Shown: one piece after another, positions 1-7,605 of the stretch
Layout of the letters: each line of letters begins with the position of its first letter
Numbering within the stretch: the first letter of the stretch is position 1
Assembly (NCBI GenBank): GCA_014804285.1
Contig: JAAVAA010000050.1
Location: forward strand, 3,039-23,307
Reading direction: 5' to 3'
Origin: Lachnospiraceae bacterium
Lineage (GTDB): Bacteria > Bacillota > Clostridia > Lachnospirales > Lachnospiraceae
DNA length: 20,269 nucleotides
Notes under the pieces: model-generated
Told to the model about the DNA's origin: nothing
Seen by the model: only the letters and a program-made list of their open reading frames with translations
The model's database searches: none
Made by a program: the position numbers and the translations under genes

Positions 1-15
1 CTGAAATTCACTCAT
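1..15 (-). CDS. Start of probable antitoxin gene (partial, runs off the window)
   Basis: On the minus strand an ATG at 15-13 opens a frame reading M-S-E-F-Q up to the window edge. It overlaps the last codons of the toxin gene by 8 bases and is preceded by a purine-rich stretch (GGAAAGGG) at ribosome-binding distance. HigB/Gp49-type toxins are normally followed, often with overlap, by an Xre/HigA-type helix-turn-helix antitoxin, so this is the expected place for one. Only five codons are visible, so the identity rests on position alone. Confidence 0.4.
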
Positions 16-367
16 TATTTTTCACCCTTTCCAAGTAATCTTTACGATATGACTTTGCCAACCTTATTTCCTGTTTTGGCGTCTCCTGCGTTTTCTTGAT
101 AAACCCATTCGTCATTATAACCTTCTTACCATAGTAGAAAAAATATAAAACTCTTGTTATATCTGTTCCCACTTTCCCACGAATCTCAAATATACCATCC
201 TCTAAATGTTTACTGTATGGCTCTCTTAATTGATTTCCCTTTTCTTCCAGTACATTAATTATTCCCAATACTTTCGCCCGCATTTTAATGTCCAGACCAA
301 GGATAAAATCTTTAGCCGGTTTTTCACCGTTATCTTTAGTATAAAATTCCACTTCGAATTTATCCAT
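8..367 (-). CDS. RelE/HigB-type toxin, phage-derived Gp49-like family
   Basis: A 119-residue basic protein that fits the Gp49-like/HigB branch of the RelE superfamily, whose members are mostly ribosome-dependent mRNA nucleases paired with a helix-turn-helix antitoxin. Visible family features are an N-terminal FEVEFYT strand, the central K-H-L-E-D-G-I-F-E-I-R block (about residues 54-64), a following R-V-L-Y-F-F strand, and the C-terminal N-G-F-I-K-K-T-Q-E-T-P then E-I-x-x-A-K block. The frame is open 19 codons further upstream, but the ATG at 367 has GGAG seven bases before it and lies downstream of a consensus promoter at 396-424, so that start is chosen. The antitoxin start overlaps the 3' end. 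Toxin-first order and a palindromic operator in the promoter are typical of higBA modules. Activity is not demonstrated by sequence alone. Confidence 0.88.
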   Translation of the reverse strand: MDKFEVEFYTKDNGEKPAKDFILGLDIKMRAKVLGIINVLEEKGNQLREPYSKHLEDGIFEIRGKVGTDITRVLYFFYYGKKVIMTNGFIKKTQETPKQEIRLAKSYRKDYLERVKNNE

Positions 368-395
368 TGTAATCTCCAATTCTTTTTCTACATTT

Positions 396-424
396 AGTAT
401 ATGGCAAATATGCCATATTGTCAA
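396..424 (-). promoter_or_regulatory. Sigma-A promoter of the toxin-antitoxin operon
   Basis: On the minus strand a perfect -35 TTGACA (424-419) is followed after exactly 17 bases by TATACT (401-396), five of six matches to the -10 consensus. Initiation would fall about 390, giving a short leader before the toxin ATG at 367. This is one of the best consensus promoters in the window. Confidence 0.85.
399..418. promoter_or_regulatory. Palindromic operator inside the toxin promoter
   Basis: A perfect inverted repeat with 8-bp arms, ATATGGCA and TGCCATAT, separated by four A/T bases. It fills the spacer between -35 and -10 and overlaps the -10 hexamer, so a bound dimer would block RNA polymerase. 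Type II toxin-antitoxin operons are usually autorepressed by the antitoxin or the complex at such sites. The regulator assignment is inferred. Confidence 0.75.
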
Positions 425-525
425 TGAATATGTCCTTTATAAAGCCTTGCTACTATCTCTCCAGATACCCCATAGACCATAGTATTGTCATCCAAGTATA
501 TGGATACATCATAGTTTATGAGCAT
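421..525 (-). CDS. Possible 34-residue small ORF or gene remnant
   Basis: An ATG at 525 opens a 34-codon frame (begins MLINYDVSIYLDD, ends YKGHIH) closed by TGA at 423-421. The composition looks protein-like, but the GGGAG motif lies only one base from the ATG, too close for a normal ribosome binding site. The stop codon sits inside the -35 box of the toxin promoter. I do not recognise the sequence. It could be a real small gene, the tail of a decayed gene, or chance. Confidence 0.22.
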   Translation of the reverse strand: MLINYDVSIYLDDNTMVYGVSGEIVARLYKGHIH

Positions 526-793
526 CTCCCGTACCCCATTTCATACCCCATTTGCGACAAAAACGATACAAAATGACGACGCCTGATGAAAACAACAAAG
601 TCCCGAAAAGCGCCATTTTATGGGCTTTACGAGACCTGATAAAGTAAGACAATGCACGCCTCCCCGTAACAAGAGGTGAGTGCTAATAAAATTATTAAAA
701 TCTCATAAATAGATTTTTACTATTTTTCTTGTATAAATGTTATATCATATCCTTAAAAAAAATGATTTAATGAGTTTAAACTTTACTTGGCTC
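426..793. other. Gene-poor intergenic stretch, possible old integration site
   Basis: About 370 bases with no convincing gene apart from the weak small ORF at its left end. It holds a pair of 10-bp direct repeats (532-553), an imperfect hairpin around 585-625 built from AAAGC and GCTTT arms, and a second imperfect hairpin at 654-683 (GCAC/GTGC and CCTC/GAGG arms). The right part (about 690-790) is very A/T rich and should hold the promoter of the ABC transporter gene; TTTACT at 716 with TTATAT 18 bases later is the best match but is weak. The combination resembles the flank of an integrated element; that is an inference. Confidence 0.4.
532..553. repeat. Two 10-bp direct repeats, TACCCCATTT
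   Basis: TACCCCATTT occurs at 532-541 and again at 544-553, a 12-base period. Short direct repeats of this length next to an intergenic hairpin are reminiscent of arm-type binding sites of tyrosine integrases, but no integrase gene is in the window. Confidence 0.5.
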
Positions 794-803
794 GGAGGCA
801 CAG

Positions 804-2630
804 ATGAAAAATCATAAGAAGCAAGATGAACACATTTTTGCGGAAAAGCTTACCAAAGACGCCGACATAGACGAGGATGTACTGCTTGAAAGCTTCCGCA
901 GGAATGAAACTCATAGTCTTAAGACACTAATCGGGCTTTACAAAGATCAATACTTCAAACTGTTTTTGTCGGTACTGATGTTTGCAATAAAGCACACTCC
1001 CGTGTGGGCTTTGCCGATAGTTACTGCAAACATAATTAACGCGGCAACAGTTCCCAGTGAAAATGCGGCTTCCACCATAATAATAAATGTTACGGTGATG
1101 ATAGTCCTTGTATTGCAAAATCTGCTGACAAACTACCTGCACACATATTTTTACGCAAAGGTAGTACGGAATGTGGAGTGCGGTCTTAGAAGTTCAATGA
1201 TCCGCAAACTTCAGCAGCTTTCGATCACATACCACAACGAAATGCAGTCGGGAAGATTACAATCGAAAATCATGCGCGATGTGGAACAAATAGAAAATCT
1301 TTCAGCACAGATATTTATTTCCGTTTTAAGCATAGCGCTTAATATTGCGGTATCTCTTACCATTGTGCTGAATTCTTCTTTTACGGTGTTCGCTTTTTTT
1401 GCCGCGTCAATACCGGTGGCAGTGCTCATAAGAAACGTGTTCAAGGAAAAAATAAGTACGCGCAACAGAAACTTCCGAAAAGAAATGGAAGAAACCTCCG
1501 TTAAAGTAATGGAAATGGTTGAGCTTATCCCTGTTACACGAGCCCATGCGCTTGAAGAGACCGAGACTCAAAAGCTTGGCTCTCAATTGAAAAGTGTGGC
1601 AAAGCACGGTTTCAGGCTGGATATGATACAATCCTTTTTCGGCTCGGTCAGCTGGGCTTCATTCCAGATTTTTCAGGTGATATGTCTTGGATTTACGGGC
1701 TGGCTCGCTGTGCAGGGAAAAATTCTTCCGGGCGATGTTGTAATGTATCAGACCTATTTCGGCACAATTGTAAATCAGATAAGCGGAATAGTCACTCTTA
1801 TACCGATAATCTCAAAAGGACTTGAATCGGTGAATTCCGTAGGGGATATTCTTCTCAGCGCAGATGTGGAGGATACGGGAAATAAAAAGAAAATAAAGAA
1901 AGTAGATGGAAAAATCGAATTTAAGAACGTAAACTTCAGATTTAAAAATGCGGAAGCTCCTGTGATCAACAATCTTAGTTTTTCGATAAACAAAGGCGAG
2001 ACAGTTGCCTTTGTCGGAGCATCGGGAGCAGGAAAAACTACTCTGATAAATCTTGTGATAGGCTTTCTTCGTCCAAATTCGGGACAAGTGCTTATTGACG
2101 GAAAAGATTTGAACACTATAAATCTTCAAAGCTATCGCTGCCATATTTCCGTAGTGCCGCAGACGCCTATATTGTTTACGGGAACCATAAGAGAAAACAT
2201 AACATACGGATTGGAAAATATGAGTGATGAATTTCTGAACGAGGTGATAGACGCTGCGAATCTCAAAGAGCTTATTGACTCTCTTCCAAACGGACTTGAT
2301 ACAGAAATAACCGAGCACGGTTCAAACCTCTCGGGCGGTCAGCGTCAAAGAGTTTCTATTGCACGGGCTTTTGTAAGGAATCCAAAAATTCTTATTCTTG
2401 ACGAGGCCACTTCTGCTCTCGATACTGTGTCGGAAAAGAAAATCCAGGACAGCATCGAAAGACTTGTTGAGGACAGAACCACTCTGATCGTAGCCCACCG
2501 CCTTTCCACTATAAGAAACGCAGATAAGATTGCCGTTATCGGCGACGGCGGTATGCTTGAATTCGGTACTTATGACGAGCTTATGGAAAAGCGCGGAGAA
2601 TTCTATAAGCTAAGATCATTACAATTTTAA
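804..2630 (+). CDS. ABC exporter, fused membrane and ATPase domains (MsbA/MdlB-like half-transporter)
   Basis: A 608-residue type I exporter half-transporter. After an approximately 50-residue polar N-terminus comes a six-helix membrane domain (about residues 50-340), then a nucleotide-binding domain. In that domain Walker A GASGAGKT is at 405-412, the LSGGQ signature at 509-513, Walker B ends in D533 with catalytic E534, and the switch histidine is H565 in AHRLST. All ATPase residues are intact. Such proteins work as dimers in the cytoplasmic membrane and export lipids, peptides or drugs; the substrate cannot be read from sequence. GGAGG lies five bases before the ATG. A short-chain dehydrogenase gene starts 19 bases after the stop and is probably co-transcribed. 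A homodimer is likely because no partner half-transporter is adjacent. Confidence 0.93.
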   Translation: MKNHKKQDEHIFAEKLTKDADIDEDVLLESFRRNETHSLKTLIGLYKDQYFKLFLSVLMFAIKHTPVWALPIVTANIINAATVPSENAASTIIINVTVMIVLVLQNLLTNYLHTYFYAKVVRNVECGLRSSMIRKLQQLSITYHNEMQSGRLQSKIMRDVEQIENLSAQIFISVLSIALNIAVSLTIVLNSSFTVFAFFAASIPVAVLIRNVFKEKISTRNRNFRKEMEETSVKVMEMVELIPVTRAHALEETETQKLGSQLKSVAKHGFRLDMIQSFFGSVSWASFQIFQVICLGFTGWLAVQGKILPGDVVMYQTYFGTIVNQISGIVTLIPIISKGLESVNSVGDILLSADVEDTGNKKKIKKVDGKIEFKNVNFRFKNAEAPVINNLSFSINKGETVAFVGASGAGKTTLINLVIGFLRPNSGQVLIDGKDLNTINLQSYRCHISVVPQTPILFTGTIRENITYGLENMSDEFLNEVIDAANLKELIDSLPNGLDTEITEHGSNLSGGQRQRVSIARAFVRNPKILILDEATSALDTVSEKKIQDSIERLVEDRTTLIVAHRLSTIRNADKIAVIGDGGMLEFGTYDELMEKRGEFYKLRSLQF

Positions 2631-2649
2631 ATTAAAAAGGAGAATAATA

Positions 2650-3399
2650 ATGGTACAGGTCAAAGGAAAATGGGCGTTTATTACAGGCTCATCAAGAGGA
2701 ATTGGATATCTTACGGCAAAACTTATGGCGGAGCAAGGCTGCAACCTCATACTCCACAGCCGTAAAAAGGAGCATTGCGAAAAGCTGCTTAAAGAAGTAA
2801 GGGCAATGGGCGTAGAAGCGTACGCCGTGGAAGCGGAGCTTTCCGATTTGGATAGTGTGCAGGCTATGCTTGACGAGATCGACCGCATGGGTATGACGAT
2901 TGATATTGTTCTGAACAATGCGGGTATGCAGATTGCATACAGAACGGATTATTACAAAACCCCTGTTTCAGATTACACCGAAAGCTTTAAGATAAATACA
3001 ATAGCACCCGCAATGATATGTTATCATTTCATGCCGAAAATGATTGAACGTGGTTTCGGCAGAATTGTAAATACCACCAGCGGCATACGTCTTGAACCTG
3101 AGCAGGCAGGATATTCCGCAAGTAAGGCAGCGCTTGATAAGATCTCCATTGACTTAGGATCAAAGGTCGAAGGGACAGATGTTATGATAAACCTTACCGA
3201 TCCCGGCTGGTGCAGAACAGATCTTGGCGGGCTTAATGCTCCCAACGCTCCCGAAAGCGCAATTCCCGGAATCGCTGTCGGCGCATTTGTAGACGACAAA
3301 AAATCGGGACGTTATCTCAATGCACCCTATTTTACAGGACTTACTCTTGAAGATGCAGTCGCAAAGGCAGAAAGAGAATTCGACAGTCCATACAAATAA
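2650..3399 (+). CDS. Short-chain dehydrogenase/reductase (classical SDR)
   Basis: A 249-residue classical SDR, the usual length. The Rossmann cofactor motif TGSSRGIG is at residues 12-19, the structural NNAG motif at 89-92, and the catalytic set is Ser144, Tyr155 and Lys159 (YSASK). A D-P-G-W motif at 184-187 followed by T190 matches the PG-x-x-x-T segment that holds the cofactor. The R38-K39-K40 cluster after the second strand suggests NADP(H), but this is a weak clue. It is a cytosolic oxidoreductase acting on an unknown alcohol or carbonyl substrate. AAAAAGGAG stands just before the ATG. The 19-base gap to the ABC exporter indicates one transcript, so the enzyme may modify whatever is exported or detoxify a related compound; that link is inference. 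Confidence 0.9.
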   Translation: MVQVKGKWAFITGSSRGIGYLTAKLMAEQGCNLILHSRKKEHCEKLLKEVRAMGVEAYAVEAELSDLDSVQAMLDEIDRMGMTIDIVLNNAGMQIAYRTDYYKTPVSDYTESFKINTIAPAMICYHFMPKMIERGFGRIVNTTSGIRLEPEQAGYSASKAALDKISIDLGSKVEGTDVMINLTDPGWCRTDLGGLNAPNAPESAIPGIAVGAFVDDKKSGRYLNAPYFTGLTLEDAVAKAEREFDSPYK

Positions 3400-3429
3400 T
3401 AAACTTGGATGAATTTAAAAATCCACTCC

Positions 3430-3468
3430 AAAATAGCGGTAAATCTATGATAGGTTTACCGCTATTTT
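3430..3468. terminator. Stem-loop terminator after the ABC-SDR unit
   Basis: A perfect 14-bp inverted repeat (AAAATAGCGGTAAA and its complement TTTACCGCTATTTT) around an 11-base loop, 30 bases after the dehydrogenase stop. The arms end in A4/T4, so it can terminate transcription from either side. Confidence 0.85.
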
Positions 3469-3570
3469 GCGCTTTCACATTGCTGCCGAAACTGAATATT
3501 CCATTCTTTACTTTTTGCTTCCTGCCTTAAAATTACAGACAGGTTTCAATATCTCTCTAAAAATGGACGC

Positions 3571-3593
3571 AAAAAAAGCACCCCAAAGATGCT
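3571..3593 (-). terminator. Rho-independent terminator of the hemerythrin-UvrA2 operon
   Basis: On the minus strand a 6-bp stem (AGCATC with GGTGCT, one G-U pair) and a 5-base loop are followed directly by seven T residues. It lies about 60 bases beyond the UvrA-like stop codon. Confidence 0.75.
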
Positions 3594-3651
3594 GGCTGTA
3601 AGCCCTCCTTTTCTTTCTAATCTATGTTTCCTGTTCAACGGTTCAATGCTA

Positions 3652-6171
3652 TCAAAAACGATATGGATTTGCAAGTAAATATTTTCCGGTCAGGCTGTTC
3701 TTGTCATCACAAATCTCCTGCGGCGTACCCTTTCCAATAATTCTTCCGCCGTGAATACCTCCTCCCGGTCCCATATCGATCACATAATCCGCATTACGGA
3801 TAACATCCAGATCGTGTTCAATCACAATGACGGTTGCTCCATTTTCAATCAGTCTATGAAACACGTGCAAGAGCGTCTCCACGTCCAAAGGATGCAGACC
3901 AATGGTGGGTTCGTCAAAGACAAATACAGAATCTGACTGCCCTTTGCCCATCTCACTTGCCAGTTTCAATCTTTGTGCTTCCCCGCCGGACAGACTCGGT
4001 GTTTCCTCACCCAACGTCAGATAGCCGAGCCCAAGGTCATGAAGCACCTGCAGTCTCCGCTCTACATTCGGAAGATCTCCACAAGCCTCTAACGCCTCGC
4101 TAATACTCATATCCATTAGTTCAGGAAGTGTATATGCACCATTCTTCTTTGATATCCGCCGGATTAGACCAGCCTCCTTCGCATACCGTGAGCCACCGCA
4201 ATCCGGACAGGTAATCTCCACATCCGGTAAAAACTGTACATCCAGACTAATGGAACCTGTACCATCACAAACCGGACAGCGCAGTTTCCCTGTGTTATAA
4301 GAAAAGTCCCCTGCCTTATATCCCTTTTCTTTTGCATCCGGAGTTCTCGCATATATCTTACGCAGTTCGTCATGCACATCGGCATAGGTCGCTACCGTAG
4401 AACGTACATTCACACCGATGGGTGTTGCGTCGATCAGCTTAATCTGACGAATGCCCTCCGCTGAGACGGAACGTATATGTTCCGGAAGCTTTTCTCCTTT
4501 AATGAATGCCTCAAGAGCAGGAATCAGGCTCTCCAAAACCATCGTTGTCTTTCCGGAACCGGAAACCCCTGTCACAGTAGTCAGCCGGCCTTTCGGAAAG
4601 TCCACTTCCAACGGCTTCACAGTATGAATCTCGGAAGTGGATAAATGAATTGCACCAAGTTCAAACATCTGTTCCAAAGGGACATGCCACCCGACATCAA
4701 TTACAGTTCTTCCCGTGAGGAATCCGCCAATCCGTGAAGCCGGGTTGTTCTCTACATCTCTAAGATTCCCCTGTGCAATGACTGTACCCCCGCCTGCACC
4801 TGCCTCCGGTCCCAGTTCTATAAGCCAGTCTGCCTCAGAAAGCACCTGTGTATCATGATCAACCAAAATGACCGTATTTCCATCCTGTAAAAGATCATGC
4901 ATTACACCGGTCAGCCCTTCCATATTTGCCGGATGCAGACCGATAGAAGGCTCATCAAGCACATAAAGCACACCGGTAGTCCGGTTTCTGACTGCTCTTG
5001 CAAGCTGCATTCTCTGCCGTTCCCCGGTGGACAATGTAGAAGCCGCACGATCCAATGTAAGATAAGAAAGCCCCAGGTCTGTCAGCCGTTTTGCCGCACC
5101 CTGAAAGGATTCACAGATACTGACTGCCATAGGCCGCATTTCCTCCGGCAGAGAATCCGGTACGCCTTCCACCCATGCTGATAATTCCGAAAGCGTCATG
5201 GTACATGCTTCGGCAAGAGAAATACCGCGAAGCCTCGGCGCACGCGCCTCCTCGGAAAGTCTGGTTCCGTTGCAATCCGGGCAGATACCCTGTCTTAAAA
5301 ACTTCTCAACCCGCTTCATTCCCTTCTCATCTTTTACCTTAGACAAAGCATTTTCTACGGTATAGGTGGCATTGAAATAAGTAAAATCCATATCTCCCGC
5401 CGCACCGCTGGTCTTGTTCTGGTAAATAATATTTTTCTTGACCGCAGGCCCGTGGAAAACAATTTCCCGTTCCTTTTCTGTCAGTTCCCGAAACGGCACA
5501 TCCGTCCGGACTCCCATTTCACGGGCTATATCTTTCATAAGTGACCACATCAATGTCTGCCACGGAGCGACAGCCCCCTCGTCAATGGAAAGGGACTCAT
5601 CCGGCACAAGCGTTGATTCATCTACCGTCCGGACAATTCCTGTTCCGTCACAGCGTCTGCATGCACCCTGACTGTTAAATGCCAGTTCTTCCGCGCCCGG
5701 TGCAAAAAAGCGCTGTCCGCATTCCGGACAGGCAAGCTCCTGACCCGCTGCAACATTCAGGGACGGTTTCACATAATGCCCATTCGGGCACCGATGCTCC
5801 GCCAGCCTTGAATACATCAGGCGAAGGCTGTTCAAAAGTTCCGTTCCCGTACCAAAGGTACTGCGTATACCGGGAACACCGGGTCTCTGACGGAGCGCAA
5901 GAGCGGCAGGTACATACAGCACTTCATCTACCTGTGCCTTTTCCGCCTGCGTCATGCGTCGTCTTGTATATGTGGAGAGAGCTTCCAGATACCTTCTTGA
6001 CCCCTCCGCATACAGGATTCCAAGTGCCAGAGAAGATTTTCCGGAACCGGATACTCCCGCTATGCCGACAATTTTATTCAGCGGAATATCCACATCAACA
6101 TTCTTTAAATTATGTACTCGCGCTCCGCGTACCCTGATATGTGTTGGTCCTCTGTCTGCATTTTGATTCAA
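3652..6171 (-). CDS. UvrA-like ATPase, class II (UvrA2 type), lacking the UvrB-binding domain
   Basis: An 839-residue tandem ABC ATPase of the UvrA family. The first ATPase has Walker A GVSGSGKS (39-46), signature LSTGERQR (380-387), Walker B DEPS (406-409) and switch H439. The second has GVSGSGKT (535-542), LSGGEAQR (727-734), DEPT (753-756) and H786. Cysteine pairs occur at 148/151, 171/174, 297/300, 632/635 and 655/658; the last two pairs fit the conserved DNA-contacting zinc module. Housekeeping UvrA is about 940-950 residues; here only about 35 residues separate the RLAEHRCP segment from FAPGAEELAF, where UvrA has its UvrB-binding domain. It should bind DNA but may not load UvrB; members of this class are linked to tolerance of DNA-damaging drugs. 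The start is TTG with AGGTAGGAAAG in front; no in-frame ATG exists before residue 73. It begins 23 bases after the hemerythrin gene. Confidence 0.92.
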   Translation of the reverse strand: MNQNADRGPTHIRVRGARVHNLKNVDVDIPLNKIVGIAGVSGSGKSSLALGILYAEGSRRYLEALSTYTRRRMTQAEKAQVDEVLYVPAALALRQRPGVPGIRSTFGTGTELLNSLRLMYSRLAEHRCPNGHYVKPSLNVAAGQELACPECGQRFFAPGAEELAFNSQGACRRCDGTGIVRTVDESTLVPDESLSIDEGAVAPWQTLMWSLMKDIAREMGVRTDVPFRELTEKEREIVFHGPAVKKNIIYQNKTSGAAGDMDFTYFNATYTVENALSKVKDEKGMKRVEKFLRQGICPDCNGTRLSEEARAPRLRGISLAEACTMTLSELSAWVEGVPDSLPEEMRPMAVSICESFQGAAKRLTDLGLSYLTLDRAASTLSTGERQRMQLARAVRNRTTGVLYVLDEPSIGLHPANMEGLTGVMHDLLQDGNTVILVDHDTQVLSEADWLIELGPEAGAGGGTVIAQGNLRDVENNPASRIGGFLTGRTVIDVGWHVPLEQMFELGAIHLSTSEIHTVKPLEVDFPKGRLTTVTGVSGSGKTTMVLESLIPALEAFIKGEKLPEHIRSVSAEGIRQIKLIDATPIGVNVRSTVATYADVHDELRKIYARTPDAKEKGYKAGDFSYNTGKLRCPVCDGTGSISLDVQFLPDVEITCPDCGGSRYAKEAGLIRRISKKNGAYTLPELMDMSISEALEACGDLPNVERRLQVLHDLGLGYLTLGEETPSLSGGEAQRLKLASEMGKGQSDSVFVFDEPTIGLHPLDVETLLHVFHRLIENGATVIVIEHDLDVIRNADYVIDMGPGGGIHGGRIIGKGTPQEICDDKNSLTGKYLLANPYRF

Positions 6172-6194
6172 CTTTCCTACCTCTTTGCTGTTAT

Positions 6195-7541
6195 CTATTC
6201 CTTTTTTGCAAAAAAGTCATCAATCGCCTTTTTAACAGCTTCCTCAGGCATCGACTTTAACAAATAGCCTTCCGGCTTTAACGCCATAACCTTTTTAACG
6301 CTCTCCCGGTCTCCCCTTCCGGTGAGAAAGATAACCGGAATGCTTGCAGTCGCTTCCTCTGAACGAATCATTTCAAGCAGCTGCCTGCCATCACAGACAG
6401 GCATCTCGTAATCAAGCAGAACCAGATCCGGTCTGTTCAATACAATACTTTGAATCGCTGACGCACTGGAACCGGCTTCAATTATGGCATAATCGTTCTC
6501 TAACAATTGAGCCATTCGCTTCCTCATAAAGTCCGAATCATCCACCACAAGAATTCTTTTCTTTTGTTCTTCCCATTCTTTCTTTTCTTTGACCAGGTAC
6601 TGGTTAACCATATCTATTGCATTTTGATCATTAATGGCTGAAGTCATCTTACCCCGTAGAGAATCCGCTGTTATGGCACAAAACGCAAAATATCCGGCCT
6701 TTGTATCAAACAACAGGCTGCAGGAAGGATGCTCACGCTCAAAGGAATCAAGAAGCTGCTCATGGGTCAGAAGACTTTCTTTCTCCAATTCGAACGTTTC
6801 CAAGGCTGGAAAACTCTCTCTGATCCGCTCTATAAACTGACGGGAAATATACCGGCAGATATTGATTGCCATAGCATCGACCCTGGGATATTCTATATTA
6901 AGGATTCCGCTCATGATCTTAAGCAGAAGCTGTTCCTCATAGATGAGGATAACCTCCCACTTCTTTTTCTCCTGCCCCCGGTAAATAAACCGACAGCATA
7001 TCACTTTTCCGAAATCCTCTCCTCCATACTGCTCGCTGATCATTTTCGCCTTTAGGCGAAAAATATCCTGAATAAGCTGAATAATGATCTGCTCCATGGC
7101 ATCCCGCTCACCTATATAGGGAATATTCGCCCACTTGCTGTTACTTTTCCCTGTAATTGCCAGATCCTCTGTCAATGTATGAGAAACTACCCAGCCGATG
7201 CTCACACTAAGAAAATGCCGGACAGACTCTGCCGAATATTTCATTTCTTCCATTTCACGCTCCAGAGCAGGCAGCGTCTTTTCCCGAAAATTATCATGCA
7301 GACGTTTATGCGTCTCGTACTCTTCATAATTAATTGACCGCATATATACTTCTTCATGTTCAAAATGTTCTAAGGAATGATTTTTTAAAAATTTCACGCC
7401 TTCCCGGCACACCCATTCATTTTTTTCTTCTTCTTCGCTGATCTGTAGAAGTTTATTCATCGTTGAAAAAAGTAATTTGTGATCTTTGTCAATGAGGTCA
7501 ACTCCCATTTTATATCTCTCATTCCATACAATCTGCTTCAC
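6195..7541 (-). CDS. Hemerythrin / CheX-like / response-regulator receiver fusion
   Basis: A 448-residue cytosolic signalling protein. Residues 1-135 are a bacteriohemerythrin with all seven diiron ligands in place: H21, H59, E63, H78, H82, H121 and D126, so it should bind O2 or another small ligand. Residues about 145-315 resemble the CheX phosphatase fold (segment IYEEQLLLKIMSGIL followed by an amphipathic helix), but the CheX E-x-x-N catalytic motif is not obvious. A charged linker at 316-328 leads to a C-terminal receiver with D334/D335, phosphoacceptor D377, T407 and K429 all conserved. There is no DNA-binding or enzyme output domain, so output is probably by protein contact or phosphotransfer. 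The start is GTG, nine bases after AAAGGAGG-type Shine-Dalgarno sequence at 7548-7555. The UvrA2 gene follows after 23 bases. Confidence 0.9.
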   Translation of the reverse strand: MKQIVWNERYKMGVDLIDKDHKLLFSTMNKLLQISEEEEKNEWVCREGVKFLKNHSLEHFEHEEVYMRSINYEEYETHKRLHDNFREKTLPALEREMEEMKYSAESVRHFLSVSIGWVVSHTLTEDLAITGKSNSKWANIPYIGERDAMEQIIIQLIQDIFRLKAKMISEQYGGEDFGKVICCRFIYRGQEKKKWEVILIYEEQLLLKIMSGILNIEYPRVDAMAINICRYISRQFIERIRESFPALETFELEKESLLTHEQLLDSFEREHPSCSLLFDTKAGYFAFCAITADSLRGKMTSAINDQNAIDMVNQYLVKEKKEWEEQKKRILVVDDSDFMRKRMAQLLENDYAIIEAGSSASAIQSIVLNRPDLVLLDYEMPVCDGRQLLEMIRSEEATASIPVIFLTGRGDRESVKKVMALKPEGYLLKSMPEEAVKKAIDDFFAKKE

Positions 7542-7596
7542 AATATTCCTCCTTTGACACTGTCCGATTCTCTTACTGTTTTTATCTACCTTTGTT

Positions 7597-7605
7597 ATTA
7601 TACCA
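7597..7605 (-). promoter_or_regulatory. Extended -10 promoter element of the hemerythrin gene
   Basis: TGGTATAAT on the minus strand is a perfect extended -10 (TG-N-TATAAT), 56 bases before the GTG start. At the -35 position (17-base spacer) the sequence is TAGCCG, not TTGACA. The element lies at one end of the dispersed repeat copy at 7601-7638. Confidence 0.55.

Noticed and set aside
585..683. Riboswitch or structured leader upstream of the ABC exporter
   Set aside because: The hairpins are imperfect and do not match any riboswitch core I can recognise; more than 100 A/T-rich bases with the likely promoter separate them from the gene.
5679..6137. 152-codon open frame opposite the UvrA-like gene
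   Set aside because: Shadow of a strongly conserved gene; the composition is Pro/Arg/His-rich and no start signal is present.
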